Of a stretch of 64,000 bases of DNA, positions 8,834-18,752 are shown one piece after another; positions within the stretch are counted from its first letter, which is position 1, and each line of letters starts with the position of its first letter. The position numbers and the translations under genes are program-made. The stretch is from Thalassospira povalilytica (GTDB lineage Bacteria > Pseudomonadota > Alphaproteobacteria > Rhodospirillales > Thalassospiraceae), in the NCBI RefSeq assembly GCF_002844235.1, contig NZ_PGTS01000001.1, positions 919,614 to 983,613 on the forward strand, in the 5' to 3' direction. Below the pieces are notes generated by a model. That model was not told where the DNA came from. It was given only the letters and a program-made list of their open reading frames with translations, and did not search any database.

Positions 8834-11116
8834 ATGAGCATTCCCTCCGCCGCAGTCTCTGGTCCGCGACGCCTTTTAAAGCGCGTCCGTGACGTTATGG
8901 CTGGGCCGGGGACTGCGGAAGAGCGTCTGGGACAGATCGTAACCATCATTGCTGCGGATATGGTGGCAGAGGTGTGCTCGGTCTATGTCATGCGCGCGGG
9001 CGAAGTGCTTGAACTGTTCGCGACATGTGGTCTGTCCAAAGAGGCGGTCCACATGACCCGCCTGCGCGTTGGCGAGGGCATTGTCGGTTTTGTTGCCGCC
9101 CATGCCCGTCCGCTTAATCTCAAGGATGCGCAAAAGCACCCGAACTTTGCCTATCGCCCGGAAACCGGCGAGGAAATCTATCATTCCATGATCGGTGTGC
9201 CGATTTTGCGCGGTGGTCGCATTATCGGGGTTCTGGCCGTTCAGAACCGTACCGAACGCCTTTATTCCGAAGACGAACAGGAAGCGCTTGAAAACGTAGC
9301 CATGGTGCTGGCCGAAATGGTCGCCGGTGGCGAACTGGTCAGCCGTGAAGAGCTGCTTCCGGCTGATGGGATTGCATTATTGCCGTTGCGTCTGGGCGGG
9401 GCGCGTCTGGCACCCGGGATCGGCAAGGGGCTTGCCGTTCTTCATGAGCCGCGCATCGTCATTGATCGCATGGTGTCCGAAGACCCGGAAGAAGAACTGA
9501 CGCGTCTGCGCGAAGCCATGCACGGGCTTCAGAACCATCTCGACAAGATGCTCGAAGCAGTATCGGGTATTGATGGCCTGAACGAGGCCGACGATCCGGG
9601 CGACATTCTTGAAGCCTATCGGATGATTGCCCAGGATACCGGATGGCTTAACCGCATCACCGAGGCGGTTCATACCGGCCTTACCGCAGAAGCCGCGGTG
9701 CAAAAAGTTCATGACGATACGCGTGCGCGCATGGCGCAGGTCTCCGACCCGTATTTGCGCGAACGTCTTCATGATCTCGAAGATCTGGCCAACCGGTTGT
9801 TGCAGCATCTTTCCGGGCAATATCAGTCCCCGGCATTTGGCGATCTGCCTGATGACATCATTCTGGTTGCGCGCAATATAGGTCCGGCCGAACTTCTTGA
9901 TTATGATCATACCCGGTTGCGCGGTCTGGCGCTTGAAGAAGGGTCGCATACCTCGCACGTGGCGATCGTTGCCCGTGCGCTTGATATTCCGGTTCTGGGC
10001 GGAGTCAAAGGGGTTCTCGACAAGGTCGAGGCCGGTGATCCGCTGATTGTTGATGCTGACAATACCCAGCTGTTTGTCCGCCCGACCGAAGATGTGCGCG
10101 CCGTAATTGATGGCGCCCTTAAGGCCCGGGCGGAACGCAAGGCGCTTTATGCCCAGATGCGCGACATGCCCGCACGCACCACCGATGGTGCGGACATTTC
10201 GCTTAATGTGAATGCCGGTCTTTTGATCGATGTTCCCCATGTGGTGGAAAGCGGTGCGGATGGTATTGGCCTGTACCGGACGGAAATTCCATTCATGGTG
10301 CGATCGGCCATGCCCGATATCACCGACCAGACGCGTCTTTACGACCGGATTTTCGAACAGGCGGACGGACGTCCTGTTGTGTTTCGGACCCTTGATGTCG
10401 GGGGTGACAAGTTGTTACCCTATTGGGAGGACATGACAGAAGAAAACCCGGCAATGGGGTGGCGGTCGATCCGCATCACCCTGGATCGCCCGGCAGTGCT
10501 TGTGCATCAGTTGCGCGCCCTGATCCGGGCCGGTCATGACCGGGATCTGTATGTCATGTTCCCGATGATCGCAGAAGTGGCCGAGTTTGATCAGGCCAAG
10601 CAGCTTCTGGATCAGCAGCTTAAACGTGAAGCCGAACGCGGATTTGTACCGCGCAAGGTCGAAGTTGGCGCAATGCTCGAAGTGCCCGCCCTGATCTGGC
10701 AGGCCCCGACATTGCTTGACCGGGTGGATTTCCTGTCGGTTGGGACCAACGATCTGTTGCAGTTCATGTTTGCTGCCGATCGCGGTAACCCGCGGATCGA
10801 AGGACGGTATGATACCCTGTCACCGAGTGTATTTGCATTTATGCGGCAATTGGTGACATTGTGTGACCAGCGGAATGTCCGCCTGACCATTTGTGGTGAA
10901 ATGGCGGGGCGGCCGCTCGAAGCGATGGCTCTCATCGGTTTGGGAATCAAACGATTGTCAATGGCGCCTGCATCTGTCGGTCCTGTGAAGGAAATGGTCA
11001 GAAGCATGTGCAAGGCTGAAGTTGAAAGATATGTCCTGACGATAATGGACAGTTCCACCAGATCTCTGCGTTCGCGTCTTAAGGCTTTCGCAATAGATCA
11101 TGGTGTAAAACTTTAA
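8834..11116 (+). CDS. ptsP: phosphoenolpyruvate-protein phosphotransferase PtsP (EI-Ntr)
   Basis: This 760-residue enzyme I of the nitrogen phosphotransferase system takes phosphate from PEP and passes it to NPr. Domains in order: an N-terminal GAF sensor (about 20-165), the EI N-terminal helical and swivelling domains (175-420, with the phosphorylated histidine in GSHTSHVAIVARA near residue 375), and the PEP-binding barrel (about 440-740, with GIGLYRTEIPFM, SVGTNDLLQ and CGEMAGRP). The GAF domain marks the Ntr type, in which glutamine and 2-oxoglutarate tune activity in relatives. It sits 5 bases after the nitronate monooxygenase. The sequence before the ATG has only a weak GAGAGA ribosome-binding site. 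Confidence 0.95.
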   Translation: MSIPSAAVSGPRRLLKRVRDVMAGPGTAEERLGQIVTIIAADMVAEVCSVYVMRAGEVLELFATCGLSKEAVHMTRLRVGEGIVGFVAAHARPLNLKDAQKHPNFAYRPETGEEIYHSMIGVPILRGGRIIGVLAVQNRTERLYSEDEQEALENVAMVLAEMVAGGELVSREELLPADGIALLPLRLGGARLAPGIGKGLAVLHEPRIVIDRMVSEDPEEELTRLREAMHGLQNHLDKMLEAVSGIDGLNEADDPGDILEAYRMIAQDTGWLNRITEAVHTGLTAEAAVQKVHDDTRARMAQVSDPYLRERLHDLEDLANRLLQHLSGQYQSPAFGDLPDDIILVARNIGPAELLDYDHTRLRGLALEEGSHTSHVAIVARALDIPVLGGVKGVLDKVEAGDPLIVDADNTQLFVRPTEDVRAVIDGALKARAERKALYAQMRDMPARTTDGADISLNVNAGLLIDVPHVVESGADGIGLYRTEIPFMVRSAMPDITDQTRLYDRIFEQADGRPVVFRTLDVGGDKLLPYWEDMTEENPAMGWRSIRITLDRPAVLVHQLRALIRAGHDRDLYVMFPMIAEVAEFDQAKQLLDQQLKREAERGFVPRKVEVGAMLEVPALIWQAPTLLDRVDFLSVGTNDLLQFMFAADRGNPRIEGRYDTLSPSVFAFMRQLVTLCDQRNVRLTICGEMAGRPLEAMALIGLGIKRLSMAPASVGPVKEMVRSMCKAEVERYVLTIMDSSTRSLRSRLKAFAIDHGVKL

Positions 11117-11182
11117 AAAACATCGCTTTTGGTGGGGGTATCTGCTATTTTTATTGCTAGATCGTAACGTGGGGGTGCGGAG

Positions 11183-12460
11183 TTGGCGATCAAAAAGCGA
11201 AAGGAAGATCATTTGGGTGATGAGTCCCGTGAACGCCTGCGTTTCAGGCCTTTATCCGGGGACCAGCCATCGAATGATGTTGTGATGGACGCAGAGAATA
11301 ATCAGTTCGGCGGTGGAAGTGCCGATGTCGGAAGCCTGCTTAAGGCGACCCGTACCGGATTGGGGCAATCAGTCGAAGACGTTTGCCGTATGCTCCGTAT
11401 TCGCAAAATCTATATCGAAGCCATTGAAAACAGCGACTATTCGATCTTGCCGAATGGTCCCTATGGTCTTGGCTTTGTAAAGGCATATGCCGAACATCTT
11501 GGATTGGACGGGGCAGAAATGACCCGTCGTTTCCGCGAGGAAAGCAATGCGCCTGCGGTTCGCAGCGAATTGTCATTCCCGAAACCGGTTCAGGAAAGCC
11601 GTGTGCCCGGTGGGGCGGTGCTGCTGATTGCCGTGATGCTGGGTCTTGGTGCTTATGGCGGATGGTACTATCTGTCGAGCCAGGGCAAAACCATTGCTGA
11701 TCTGGTTGATCCGTTGCCCGAACGCCTGGCAAGCTATTCGGCAAAGCCGGTCGAGCCGGCTGAACCGCGTAATCTTGAAAACGCAGCCGAGGCACAAGCC
11801 GCCGAGGCCGATGTTCCTGCAACAGCACCGGTAACCCCGGAAACGGCGGCGAATGACGCATCTGATGCGCCAGTCACCCCGGTCGTGCCGTCACAGGAAA
11901 CTGCAACCGCGACAGAAGAACCGGTCGCGGAACCGCAATCGGCACCGGCCGCCGAAGTTGCAGAAGCAACCGAGGCAACCGGCGCATCTGATGCACCGGC
12001 ACCGGTTGTGGCCGAAGAACCCGCAGCCACGCCGGAAACGGCACCTGCGCCGGCTGAACAGCAACCTGCTGCTTCGGCATCGACATCGGCACCGGCGGCA
12101 CCCGCAGCGGAAGTTGCGTCGGTTCCTGCGGCACCGGAAGTCGAAGAGGCGGGCGGTGCCCGTGTGTTCGGGGCGGTCAATGTTGACAGCCGTGTCACGA
12201 TTTCGGCGGTTGAGACCAGCTGGGTCCGCATCCGCGAGTCAGATGGCAATGTGCTTCTGACCCGTATGCTGACGGCAGGCGATACCTATAAGGTGCCGAA
12301 TCGTGATGGCCTTAAACTTGAAGTCGGCAATGCCGGTGCGCTGACCTATAGCATCGACGGTGCGGACGCCAAGCCGGTCGGCGATTACGGTGCGGTGATT
12401 TCGGACTTTTCGCTTGATGTCGATGATCTGACACAGGCTGATCAGCCGACTGCACAGTAA
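11183..12460 (+). CDS. RodZ-like protein: helix-turn-helix, one membrane helix, DUF4115
   Basis: The 425-residue protein has a cytoplasmic HTH domain (about 48-115: VGSLLKATRTGLGQSVEDVC, then IYIEAIENSDYSILPNGPYGLGFVKAYAEHLGL), one transmembrane helix (about 143-162), a long Ala/Pro/Glu-rich linker (about 175-320) and a DUF4115 beta domain near the C-terminus. This is the layout of RodZ, which links MreB to the cell-wall machinery in rod-shaped bacteria. The start is TTG at 11183, with GGGGGTGCGGAG upstream; an internal ATG at residue 35 has no ribosome-binding site. The linker is low complexity and probably length-variable between strains. Confidence 0.85.
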   Translation: MAIKKRKEDHLGDESRERLRFRPLSGDQPSNDVVMDAENNQFGGGSADVGSLLKATRTGLGQSVEDVCRMLRIRKIYIEAIENSDYSILPNGPYGLGFVKAYAEHLGLDGAEMTRRFREESNAPAVRSELSFPKPVQESRVPGGAVLLIAVMLGLGAYGGWYYLSSQGKTIADLVDPLPERLASYSAKPVEPAEPRNLENAAEAQAAEADVPATAPVTPETAANDASDAPVTPVVPSQETATATEEPVAEPQSAPAAEVAEATEATGASDAPAPVVAEEPAATPETAPAPAEQQPAASASTSAPAAPAAEVASVPAAPEVEEAGGARVFGAVNVDSRVTISAVETSWVRIRESDGNVLLTRMLTAGDTYKVPNRDGLKLEVGNAGALTYSIDGADAKPVGDYGAVISDFSLDVDDLTQADQPTAQ

Positions 12461-12505
12461 CTTTTCTGCCATCGAACTGGCACGGAACTGTGATCTGATG
12501 ACGAA

Positions 12506-12529
12506 GGCGACCCGATGGGTCGCCTTTTT
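12506..12529 (+). terminator. intrinsic terminator after the RodZ-like gene
   Basis: GGCGACCC-GAT-GGGTCGCC forms a perfect eight-pair stem with a three-base loop, followed by TTTTT. It lies 46 bases after the stop codon and separates this gene from ispG. Confidence 0.92.
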
Positions 12530-12639
12530 CGTGTCAGATATGCAAAATCTGGCTGAAAATCTGTCAGGCAACGGTTTCTAATCTGTGCCTGATAAGCTAT
12601 ATACACCCCCAAGACATCTTGAACATTCTGGAACACGAA

Positions 12640-13764
12640 ATGAGCGTCCGCCCATATCGCGATATTGAACGCCGCCAAAGCCGCAAAATCCGTGTTGGTA
12701 ATGTGGAAGTTGGTGGAGATGCGCCGATCTCGGTGCAGTCGATGACCAATACCCTGACCACCGATGTGAACGCGACAGTTGCGCAAATCCATCGTCTGGA
12801 AGAAGCGGGTGCGGATATTGTGCGTGTTTCCTGCCCCGATCAGGAATCAACCGCAGCCCTGAAAGACATCATCAAACAGGTGCATGTCCCGATCGTTGCC
12901 GACATTCATTTCCATTACAAACGCGCGATCGAGGCGGCCGAAGCCGGCGCTGCGTGTCTGCGCATCAATCCGGGCAATATCGGATCGACCGACCGCGTGC
13001 GCGAAGTCGTCAAGGCAGCCAAGGATCATGGTTGTTCGATGCGCATTGGCGTGAATGCCGGGTCGCTCGAAAAGGAGCTTCTGGAACGGTACGGCGAACC
13101 GTGCCCTGAGGCGATGGTCGAAAGTGCGCTTAACCACGCCAAAATCCTTGAAGATCAGGATTTCCGCGAATTCAAGATTTCGGTAAAGGCATCGGACGTG
13201 TTCCTTGCGGTTGCTGCCTATTACGGTTTGGCCGAAGCATGCGATTATCCGCTGCATCTTGGCATTACCGAGGCCGGTGGTCTGCGCGGTGGTACGGTAA
13301 AATCGTCGATCGGTATGGGCAACCTTCTGTGGGCCGGTATTGGTGATACGCTTCGTGTGTCGCTGTCGGCTGACCCGGTCGAGGAAATCCATGTCGGGTT
13401 TGATATTCTGAAATCGCTTGGCCTTCGGACACGTGGTGTTCAGATCATTTCCTGTCCGTCCTGTGCGCGTCAGGGCTTTAACGTGGTTGAAACCGTGGCA
13501 GAGCTTGAAAAGCGTCTTGCCCATATCTCGACCCCGATTTCCCTGTCGATTATTGGCTGTATCGTCAATGGCCCGGGCGAAGCCCGCGAAACCGATATCG
13601 GCCTGACCGGTGGTGGTGGCGGAAATCACAAGATGTATATTTCCGGCCGTCCCGATCATAATATCAGCACCGAAAAGATGGTCGACCATATCGTCGAACT
13701 GGTCGAAGAACGGGCTGCCAAGATCGAAGCCGAAGAAGCAGCAAAACAAACCGCAGCGGAATAG
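12640..13764 (+). CDS. ispG: 4-hydroxy-3-methylbut-2-en-1-yl diphosphate synthase IspG
   Basis: IspG converts methylerythritol cyclodiphosphate to HMBPP in the non-mevalonate isoprenoid pathway and uses a [4Fe-4S] cluster. The N-terminal TIM barrel begins [19 protein letters not shown]. The cluster cysteines are visible in SCPSCARQG (about residues 272 and 275) and [10 protein letters not shown] (about 307). I use the ATG at 12640 ([16 protein letters not shown]), where TGGAA lies upstream; an in-frame TTG 21 bases earlier is possible but less likely. The 374-residue length is normal for the bacterial form. hisS follows after a hairpin, so readthrough may be partial. Confidence 0.96.
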   Translation: MSVRPYRDIERRQSRKIRVGNVEVGGDAPISVQSMTNTLTTDVNATVAQIHRLEEAGADIVRVSCPDQESTAALKDIIKQVHVPIVADIHFHYKRAIEAAEAGAACLRINPGNIGSTDRVREVVKAAKDHGCSMRIGVNAGSLEKELLERYGEPCPEAMVESALNHAKILEDQDFREFKISVKASDVFLAVAAYYGLAEACDYPLHLGITEAGGLRGGTVKSSIGMGNLLWAGIGDTLRVSLSADPVEEIHVGFDILKSLGLRTRGVQIISCPSCARQGFNVVETVAELEKRLAHISTPISLSIIGCIVNGPGEARETDIGLTGGGGGNHKMYISGRPDHNISTEKMVDHIVELVEERAAKIEAEEAAKQTAAE

Positions 13765-13787
13765 CAACGCTGTATTGATCAATTTTG

Positions 13788-13818
13788 GCTTTCCGCCACA
13801 CCGGCGGAAAGCTATTTT
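13788..13818 (+). terminator. terminator-like hairpin between ispG and hisS
   Basis: GCTTTCCGCC (13788-13797) pairs perfectly with GGCGGAAAGC (13803-13812) around a five-base loop and is followed by TATTTTC. The tail is weak, so it may only attenuate transcription into hisS. Confidence 0.65.
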
Positions 13819-13892
13819 CATGTTCGCATGAATTTGCGCAACGCGGATTTTCGCGCAAATATCTGGAATTCAAGTTAGATCGGAGACCCAAA

Positions 13893-15134
13893 GTGGCATC
13901 GCTTCAACCCGTCCGTGGCACGCACGACCTTCTGCCGGAACAGAACCGTCTGCAGGATTATATCGCGAATACTGCACGCGAAATCGGCGAGTTGTATGGC
14001 TACCACCGGATGACCACGCCGATCTTCGAATTTACCGAAGTCTTTGCCAGAACCCTTGGCGATACATCCGATGTCGTGACCAAGGAAATGTATACGTTCG
14101 AAGATCGCGGCGGCGAACAGATCACGCTGCGCCCCGAAGGAACGGCGGGTATTGCGCGTGCCTATATTTCCAATGGCATGCAGCAGATGTCCCCGGTCAA
14201 GGTCAGCTATTATGGCCCGATGTTCCGGTATGAACGTCCGCAAAAAGGCCGCCAGCGCCAGTTCCACCAGATCGGTGCCGAACTTCTTGGCGTCGAACAG
14301 GTCGCAGGCGACATCGAAATGATCGGGTATGGCGCACATATCCTTAAACGCCTTGGCCTCTGGGATGATATCACGCTTGAACTCAATACCCTTGGCGATC
14401 CGGAAAGCCGTGCGGCTTATCGCGATGTTCTGGTCGATTACTTCAAGGGCCATTTTGACAAGCTGTCAGAAGACAGCCGTGCGCGTCTGGAAAAGAACCC
14501 GCTGCGTATCCTTGATTCCAAGGATGAAGGCGACCGCGAACTGGTAGCCAATGCGCCGCTGTTTTCGGAATATCTGAATGACCACAGCAAGGAATTCTTC
14601 AAGGGCCTGACCGAAGGTCTGGGGGATATCGGCATCAGCTATGAGCTGAACCCGCGTCTGGTGCGTGGTCTGGATTACTATTGCCATACCTGTTTCGAGT
14701 TCACGACCAACACCCTTGGCGCACAGGGCACTGTAATGGCCGGTGGCCGTTATGACGGCCTGATTTCGACCATGGGTGGTCCGCAGACCGCCGGTGTTGG
14801 CTGGGCGGCCGGTGTGGAACGTCTTGCCCTTATGGTGGGCGAAGCCCCGGCCGGTGCGCGACCGGTGGCCCTGATCCCGATGGGGGATGCGGCCGAGGCA
14901 AAATGCAGAAGTCTGGCCCAGACTTTGCGCGAAGCCGGTGTGGCTGTCGAGCTTGGCTATTCAGGCAATATGAAAAAGCGCCTGAAGCGCGCGGACAAGG
15001 CAAATGCCAGCCGGGCCGTGATCCTTGGTGATGACGAACTGGCCAAAGGTGTCGCCCAGTTGCGCGATCTCGATAGTGGCGAGCAACAGGAAGTCGCACT
15101 CGATCAGCTTGCTGATGTGATCGGCAAAAAGTGA
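13893..15134 (+). CDS. hisS: histidine-tRNA ligase
   Basis: The class II synthetase charges tRNA-His. Recognisable parts are the N-terminal QPVRGTHDLLPEQ, motif 2 around YYGPMFRYERPQKGRQRQFHQ, the histidine-binding RGLDYYCHTCFEF and GGRYDGL, and the C-terminal anticodon-binding domain from about residue 320. I place the start at GTG 13893 (residue sequence VASLQPVRGTHD), because CGGAGA lies 8 bases upstream and homologues start here; the open frame extends 36 codons further upstream through the ispG hairpin, which is not coding. The product is 413 residues. hemA starts 8 bases after the stop, indicating a hisS-hemA-prfA-prmC operon. Confidence 0.96.
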   Translation: MASLQPVRGTHDLLPEQNRLQDYIANTAREIGELYGYHRMTTPIFEFTEVFARTLGDTSDVVTKEMYTFEDRGGEQITLRPEGTAGIARAYISNGMQQMSPVKVSYYGPMFRYERPQKGRQRQFHQIGAELLGVEQVAGDIEMIGYGAHILKRLGLWDDITLELNTLGDPESRAAYRDVLVDYFKGHFDKLSEDSRARLEKNPLRILDSKDEGDRELVANAPLFSEYLNDHSKEFFKGLTEGLGDIGISYELNPRLVRGLDYYCHTCFEFTTNTLGAQGTVMAGGRYDGLISTMGGPQTAGVGWAAGVERLALMVGEAPAGARPVALIPMGDAAEAKCRSLAQTLREAGVAVELGYSGNMKKRLKRADKANASRAVILGDDELAKGVAQLRDLDSGEQQEVALDQLADVIGKK

Positions 15135-15141
15135 GAACAGC

Positions 15142-16488
15142 GTGACAGACGGACCAACGCATGAGGATGCCGGAGACTGGCCGCTTGATCGCCTGATGGT
15201 GATCGGCACCAATCATCGGCGCTCAAGCGAGGATACCCGCGACCGTCTGTTCATCGAAGAAGCCCGCCTGCCACAGTTTCTGGCCGCGATCGAGCAGGCC
15301 CGTCTGGGGCAGGCCGTGGTGGTTTCGACCTGTAACCGCACCGAAATCCATTTGCTGGCGTCTGAGGCCGAGCGCGGTCGCGAACGTCTGATCGATCTGA
15401 TGTCGCTTTGGGCTGATATTGATCGTGATCAGCTGGCAACCGAACTTTATATCCGCGCAGGCCGGGATGCGCTTCGCCACATGTTTGCGGTGGCCGCATC
15501 GCTTGACAGTCTGGTGATTGGCGAACCCGAAGTCTTTGGTCAGGTCAAGGATGCGCATCGCATCGCGCGCAAGCATGATCTGGTCGGGCGCGAACTGGAA
15601 CAGGTTTATCAGACCGCCTATGCGATCGCCAAAAAGGTCCGAAGCCAGACCGGTATCGGACAGGGCGCGGTTTCGATTGCCGCAGCGGCCCAGTCGGTTG
15701 CCCGTGACCTGCATGGTGATCTTAAGGATTGTACCTTGCTTGTTGCCGGGGCAGGCGACATGGGCGAACTGATTGCTGCATCGCTTGCCGAACGGGGCAT
15801 CGGACGCATTCTGGTGACCGATCGCCTGACGGCCCGGGCGCGGCTGGTGGCCAGACGGCTTGATTGTCACTGGTCGGAAATGGATGACCTTGACCGGCTT
15901 CTGGCCGAGGCGGATCTGGTTCTGACCGCCGGTGGTTCGCGGCGATACATGATTGACAAGGACCGCGCGCTTGCCGCGGTCAAACGCCGCCGGTTCCGAC
16001 CGGTTCTGATGATTGATACCGCCGTTCCGGGCGATATCGATCCGCAGGTCGATGAAATTGACGAAGTGTTCTTTTACCGGATCGAGGATCTGGAAAAGAT
16101 CGCTGCCGAAGGACGCGGCGGGCGCGAGGAAAAGGCAGACGAAGCCTGGGCGCTGATTGAAACCGAACTTGATGGCTTTGTTCGGGATCGTGCGCAACGG
16201 GCGGCTGTTCCGGCCATTGCCGATTTGCGCAAACGGTTCGAGGCCGTCCGTGAAGATGCGCTGCGTGAAAGCCACGGGGATGCGGAAAAGGCAACCAGAC
16301 TTCTGGTCAATCGTCTTTTGCATGCACCGACCCAGGCCCTGAAAGATTTGGCGACGACAACAGACGGTGTTGGCACCGTGGAATGGGTCAAGGCCCAGAA
16401 ATTGTTGGCACGCCTGTTTGAACTTGAAGACAAACCGGTCGACGCGGCAAAAAGCCCGACCGATCCGAAGCAGGAGAATGAAGAGTGA
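15142..16488 (+). CDS. hemA: glutamyl-tRNA reductase
   Basis: The enzyme reduces glutamyl-tRNA to glutamate-1-semialdehyde with NADPH, the first step of the C5 route to tetrapyrroles. The catalytic cysteine is in STCNRTEI (C64), the substrate region in [10 protein letters not shown], the NADPH-binding loop in [15 protein letters not shown], and a C-terminal dimerisation helix follows. The 448 residues begin at a GTG 8 bases after hisS; the N-terminus is about 14 residues longer than in E. coli HemA, so the true start could be a little downstream. The stop overlaps the prfA start. Most alphaproteobacteria make 5-aminolevulinate from glycine and succinyl-CoA instead, so this enzyme is unexpected here. 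Confidence 0.93.
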   Translation: MTDGPTHEDAGDWPLDRLMVIGTNHRRSSEDTRDRLFIEEARLPQFLAAIEQARLGQAVVVSTCNRTEIHLLASEAERGRERLIDLMSLWADIDRDQLATELYIRAGRDALRHMFAVAASLDSLVIGEPEVFGQVKDAHRIARKHDLVGRELEQVYQTAYAIAKKVRSQTGIGQGAVSIAAAAQSVARDLHGDLKDCTLLVAGAGDMGELIAASLAERGIGRILVTDRLTARARLVARRLDCHWSEMDDLDRLLAEADLVLTAGGSRRYMIDKDRALAAVKRRRFRPVLMIDTAVPGDIDPQVDEIDEVFFYRIEDLEKIAAEGRGGREEKADEAWALIETELDGFVRDRAQRAAVPAIADLRKRFEAVREDALRESHGDAEKATRLLVNRLLHAPTQALKDLATTTDGVGTVEWVKAQKLLARLFELEDKPVDAAKSPTDPKQENEE

Positions 16489-17567
16489 GTCTCGACCTTG
16501 GTAAACTTGATGGTGTTGTGCGCCGGTTTGACGAACTCAACGCGCTTCTTTCAAGCGGCGAGCTTGATGGCGAAGGCTTTGCCAAAATGTCGCGCGAACA
16601 TGCCGAGCTGGCCCCGGTGGTCGAGGCGATCGAGGCCTATAAACGCCTTCTGAGCGACCTTGAAGAAGCCGAAGAAATCCTGGCTGACCCGTCCGGCGAT
16701 CGCGACATGCGTGAAATGGCAGAAACCGAGAAATACGAAATTCTTGAAAAACTGCCCGAAGCCGAACGCCAGATGAAGCTGATGCTGATCCCCAAGGATA
16801 GCGCAGACACCAAAAACGCCATTCTTGAAATTCGTGCAGGCACCGGCGGCGAGGAAGCCGCCCTGTTTGCAGCCGATCTGTATCGCATGTATCAGCGTTA
16901 CGCCGAAGGCCGCGGCTGGAAGTTCGAACAGATGGATGCCAGCGAGAACGACCTTGGCGGTTACAAGGAAGTCATCGTCAACGTGTCGGGGACGGACGTG
17001 TTTGCGCGTCTGAAATTTGAAAGTGGCGTGCACCGTGTGCAGCGTGTCCCGGTGACAGAAGGCGGCGGTCGCATTCATACGTCTGCGGCAACCGTTGCGG
17101 TGCTGCCCGAGGCCGAAGAAGTCGATATCCGCATTGATCCCAAGGATCTGCGTATTGATACATACCGTTCGCAAGGGGCCGGTGGTCAGCACGTCAACAC
17201 GACCGATAGTGCGGTGCGCATCACCCATATCCCGACCGGTGTGGTTGCCGCCAGCCAGGAAGCAAAATCGCAGCACAAGAACAAGGAAAAGGCGATGAAG
17301 ATGCTGCTTTCGCGCCTGTATGACCAGGAACGCGAAAGCAAGGACAGCGCACGCGCGGCGGATCGCAAGTCACAGGTCGGATCGGGGGATCGTTCCGAGC
17401 GTATCCGCACCTATAACTTCCCGCAGGGGCGCGTATCGGATCACCGCATCAACCTGACCCTGTATCGTCTGGATGATTTCATTGCCGGTGGCCCGGCCGT
17501 CGATGAAATGATCGATGCCCTGATTGCCGAAGAACAGGCACAGAAACTGGCCGAGATCGAAGGGTAA
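16485..17567 (+). CDS. prfA: peptide chain release factor 1
   Basis: RF1 recognises UAA and UAG stop codons and triggers peptide release. The 360-residue protein carries the universal GGQ motif in [18 protein letters not shown], the glutamine that PrmC methylates, and an RF1-type domain 2 with the PxT-region neighbourhood. The GTG start overlaps the hemA stop (GTGA) and follows an AGGAG ribosome-binding site inside hemA, so translation is coupled. prmC starts 3 bases after the stop. A GGQ-containing factor next to its own methyltransferase is the usual bacterial arrangement. Confidence 0.97.
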   Translation: MSLDLGKLDGVVRRFDELNALLSSGELDGEGFAKMSREHAELAPVVEAIEAYKRLLSDLEEAEEILADPSGDRDMREMAETEKYEILEKLPEAERQMKLMLIPKDSADTKNAILEIRAGTGGEEAALFAADLYRMYQRYAEGRGWKFEQMDASENDLGGYKEVIVNVSGTDVFARLKFESGVHRVQRVPVTEGGGRIHTSAATVAVLPEAEEVDIRIDPKDLRIDTYRSQGAGGQHVNTTDSAVRITHIPTGVVAASQEAKSQHKNKEKAMKMLLSRLYDQERESKDSARAADRKSQVGSGDRSERIRTYNFPQGRVSDHRINLTLYRLDDFIAGGPAVDEMIDALIAEEQAQKLAEIEG

Positions 17568-17569
17568 GC

Positions 17570-18460
17570 ATGTCCGCAACACTCGGCACATTGATGGCAG
17601 AAGGGGTCGCAGCCCTGAATGAGGCGGGCATTGAAAATGCCCGGATGGATGTGCGCATCTTGCTTGCACGTGCGGCCGGTGTTGATGGCGGGCGGATTTC
17701 GGCATGGCCCGAAGACGAAGTCGCGGCTGACAAGGAAACACTGTTTCGTGACATGATTGCGCGGCGCAGCGGGCATGAACCGGTCGGACGGATTTTGGGG
17801 GAACGCGATTTCTGGCGTCATACTTTCAAACTGGCCCCCGAAACGCTTGAACCGCGCCCCGATAGCGAAACCCTTGTTGAATGGGCGATTGATTTCCTTG
17901 AAGACAATGATGCGCCGCGCATTGTCGATTTTGGTACCGGCACCGGGTGTTTGTTGCTTTCGACCATTGGTGATTTGCCCGGATCAAGCGGTATCGGTCT
18001 TGATATCAGCGAAGGTGCGGTTGCCTGTGCGCGGGAAAATGCCCGCGCCCTTGATCTGGACGGGCAGGTGGAATTCCGGGTCTCGGATTGGGATAGCGCC
18101 CTTGGTGATCGCGAACGTGCGGACGGGTTTGATCTTGTGATGTCCAACCCGCCCTATATCACCCGGGACGAGATGGAAACACTGTCACCGGAAGTTCAGA
18201 AATTTGATCCGCGCATTGCCCTGACCGATGAAGGGGACGGACTGGCGGCCTATCGGGTGCTGTCACAGGTTGCCTTTGATCTGGCAAAGCCGGGTGGCTT
18301 CGTGATTTTCGAGATTGGCCGCGGTCAGGAAAAAGACGTTGGCCAGTTGCTGGTCGAAGCCGGTTTTGTCGGGGTGGAATATCGCGAAGACCTTGGCGGT
18401 ATTGTGCGCTGTGTCGCGGCAAAGAAAACGCGCTGTTCTGTTGGTCGTTGCGTAATCTGA
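17570..18460 (+). CDS. prmC: release-factor glutamine methyltransferase PrmC
   Basis: PrmC methylates the glutamine of the GGQ motif in release factors with S-adenosylmethionine. The 296-residue protein has a helical N-terminal domain (about 1-95), the motif EPRPDSETLVEWA, the SAM loop VDFGTGTGCLLLS and the catalytic NPPY (in MSNPPYITRDEM). Two bases separate it from prfA, with an AAGGG-type ribosome-binding site inside the end of prfA. The C-terminus is slightly longer than in relatives. Nothing coding follows for about 290 bases. Confidence 0.96.
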   Translation: MSATLGTLMAEGVAALNEAGIENARMDVRILLARAAGVDGGRISAWPEDEVAADKETLFRDMIARRSGHEPVGRILGERDFWRHTFKLAPETLEPRPDSETLVEWAIDFLEDNDAPRIVDFGTGTGCLLLSTIGDLPGSSGIGLDISEGAVACARENARALDLDGQVEFRVSDWDSALGDRERADGFDLVMSNPPYITRDEMETLSPEVQKFDPRIALTDEGDGLAAYRVLSQVAFDLAKPGGFVIFEIGRGQEKDVGQLLVEAGFVGVEYREDLGGIVRCVAAKKTRCSVGRCVI

Positions 18461-18752
18461 GTTTTGCGTCCCTGTGATGTAAAAAAAGCGATTGGCAGTG
18501 AAAAAAACAGTTGGAATAACAGATCAAGCCATATAGGTTGGTTTTAACGGGCCGGGTGCCCGACGCGCTTATGAGAGCGCCGTGTTCCCCAGTAAACAGT
18601 TAACAATCTCCGTTCCATTGATGGATCCCGGCAGGTTTGTGTAGGTGCCGTTTTGACCGGTGCTGTTTAGCGGGAAATATGTTTTTCAGACGGAGTGGTT
18701 CCGGGGCCTTTGATGCCACCGGATTGTTCTTCAACACCAAAGTCATGTTGAT

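Noticed and set aside
13785..13892. N-terminal extension of hisS
   Set aside because: The frame is open, but it runs through the terminator-like hairpin after ispG, has no ribosome-binding site, and is not part of the family.
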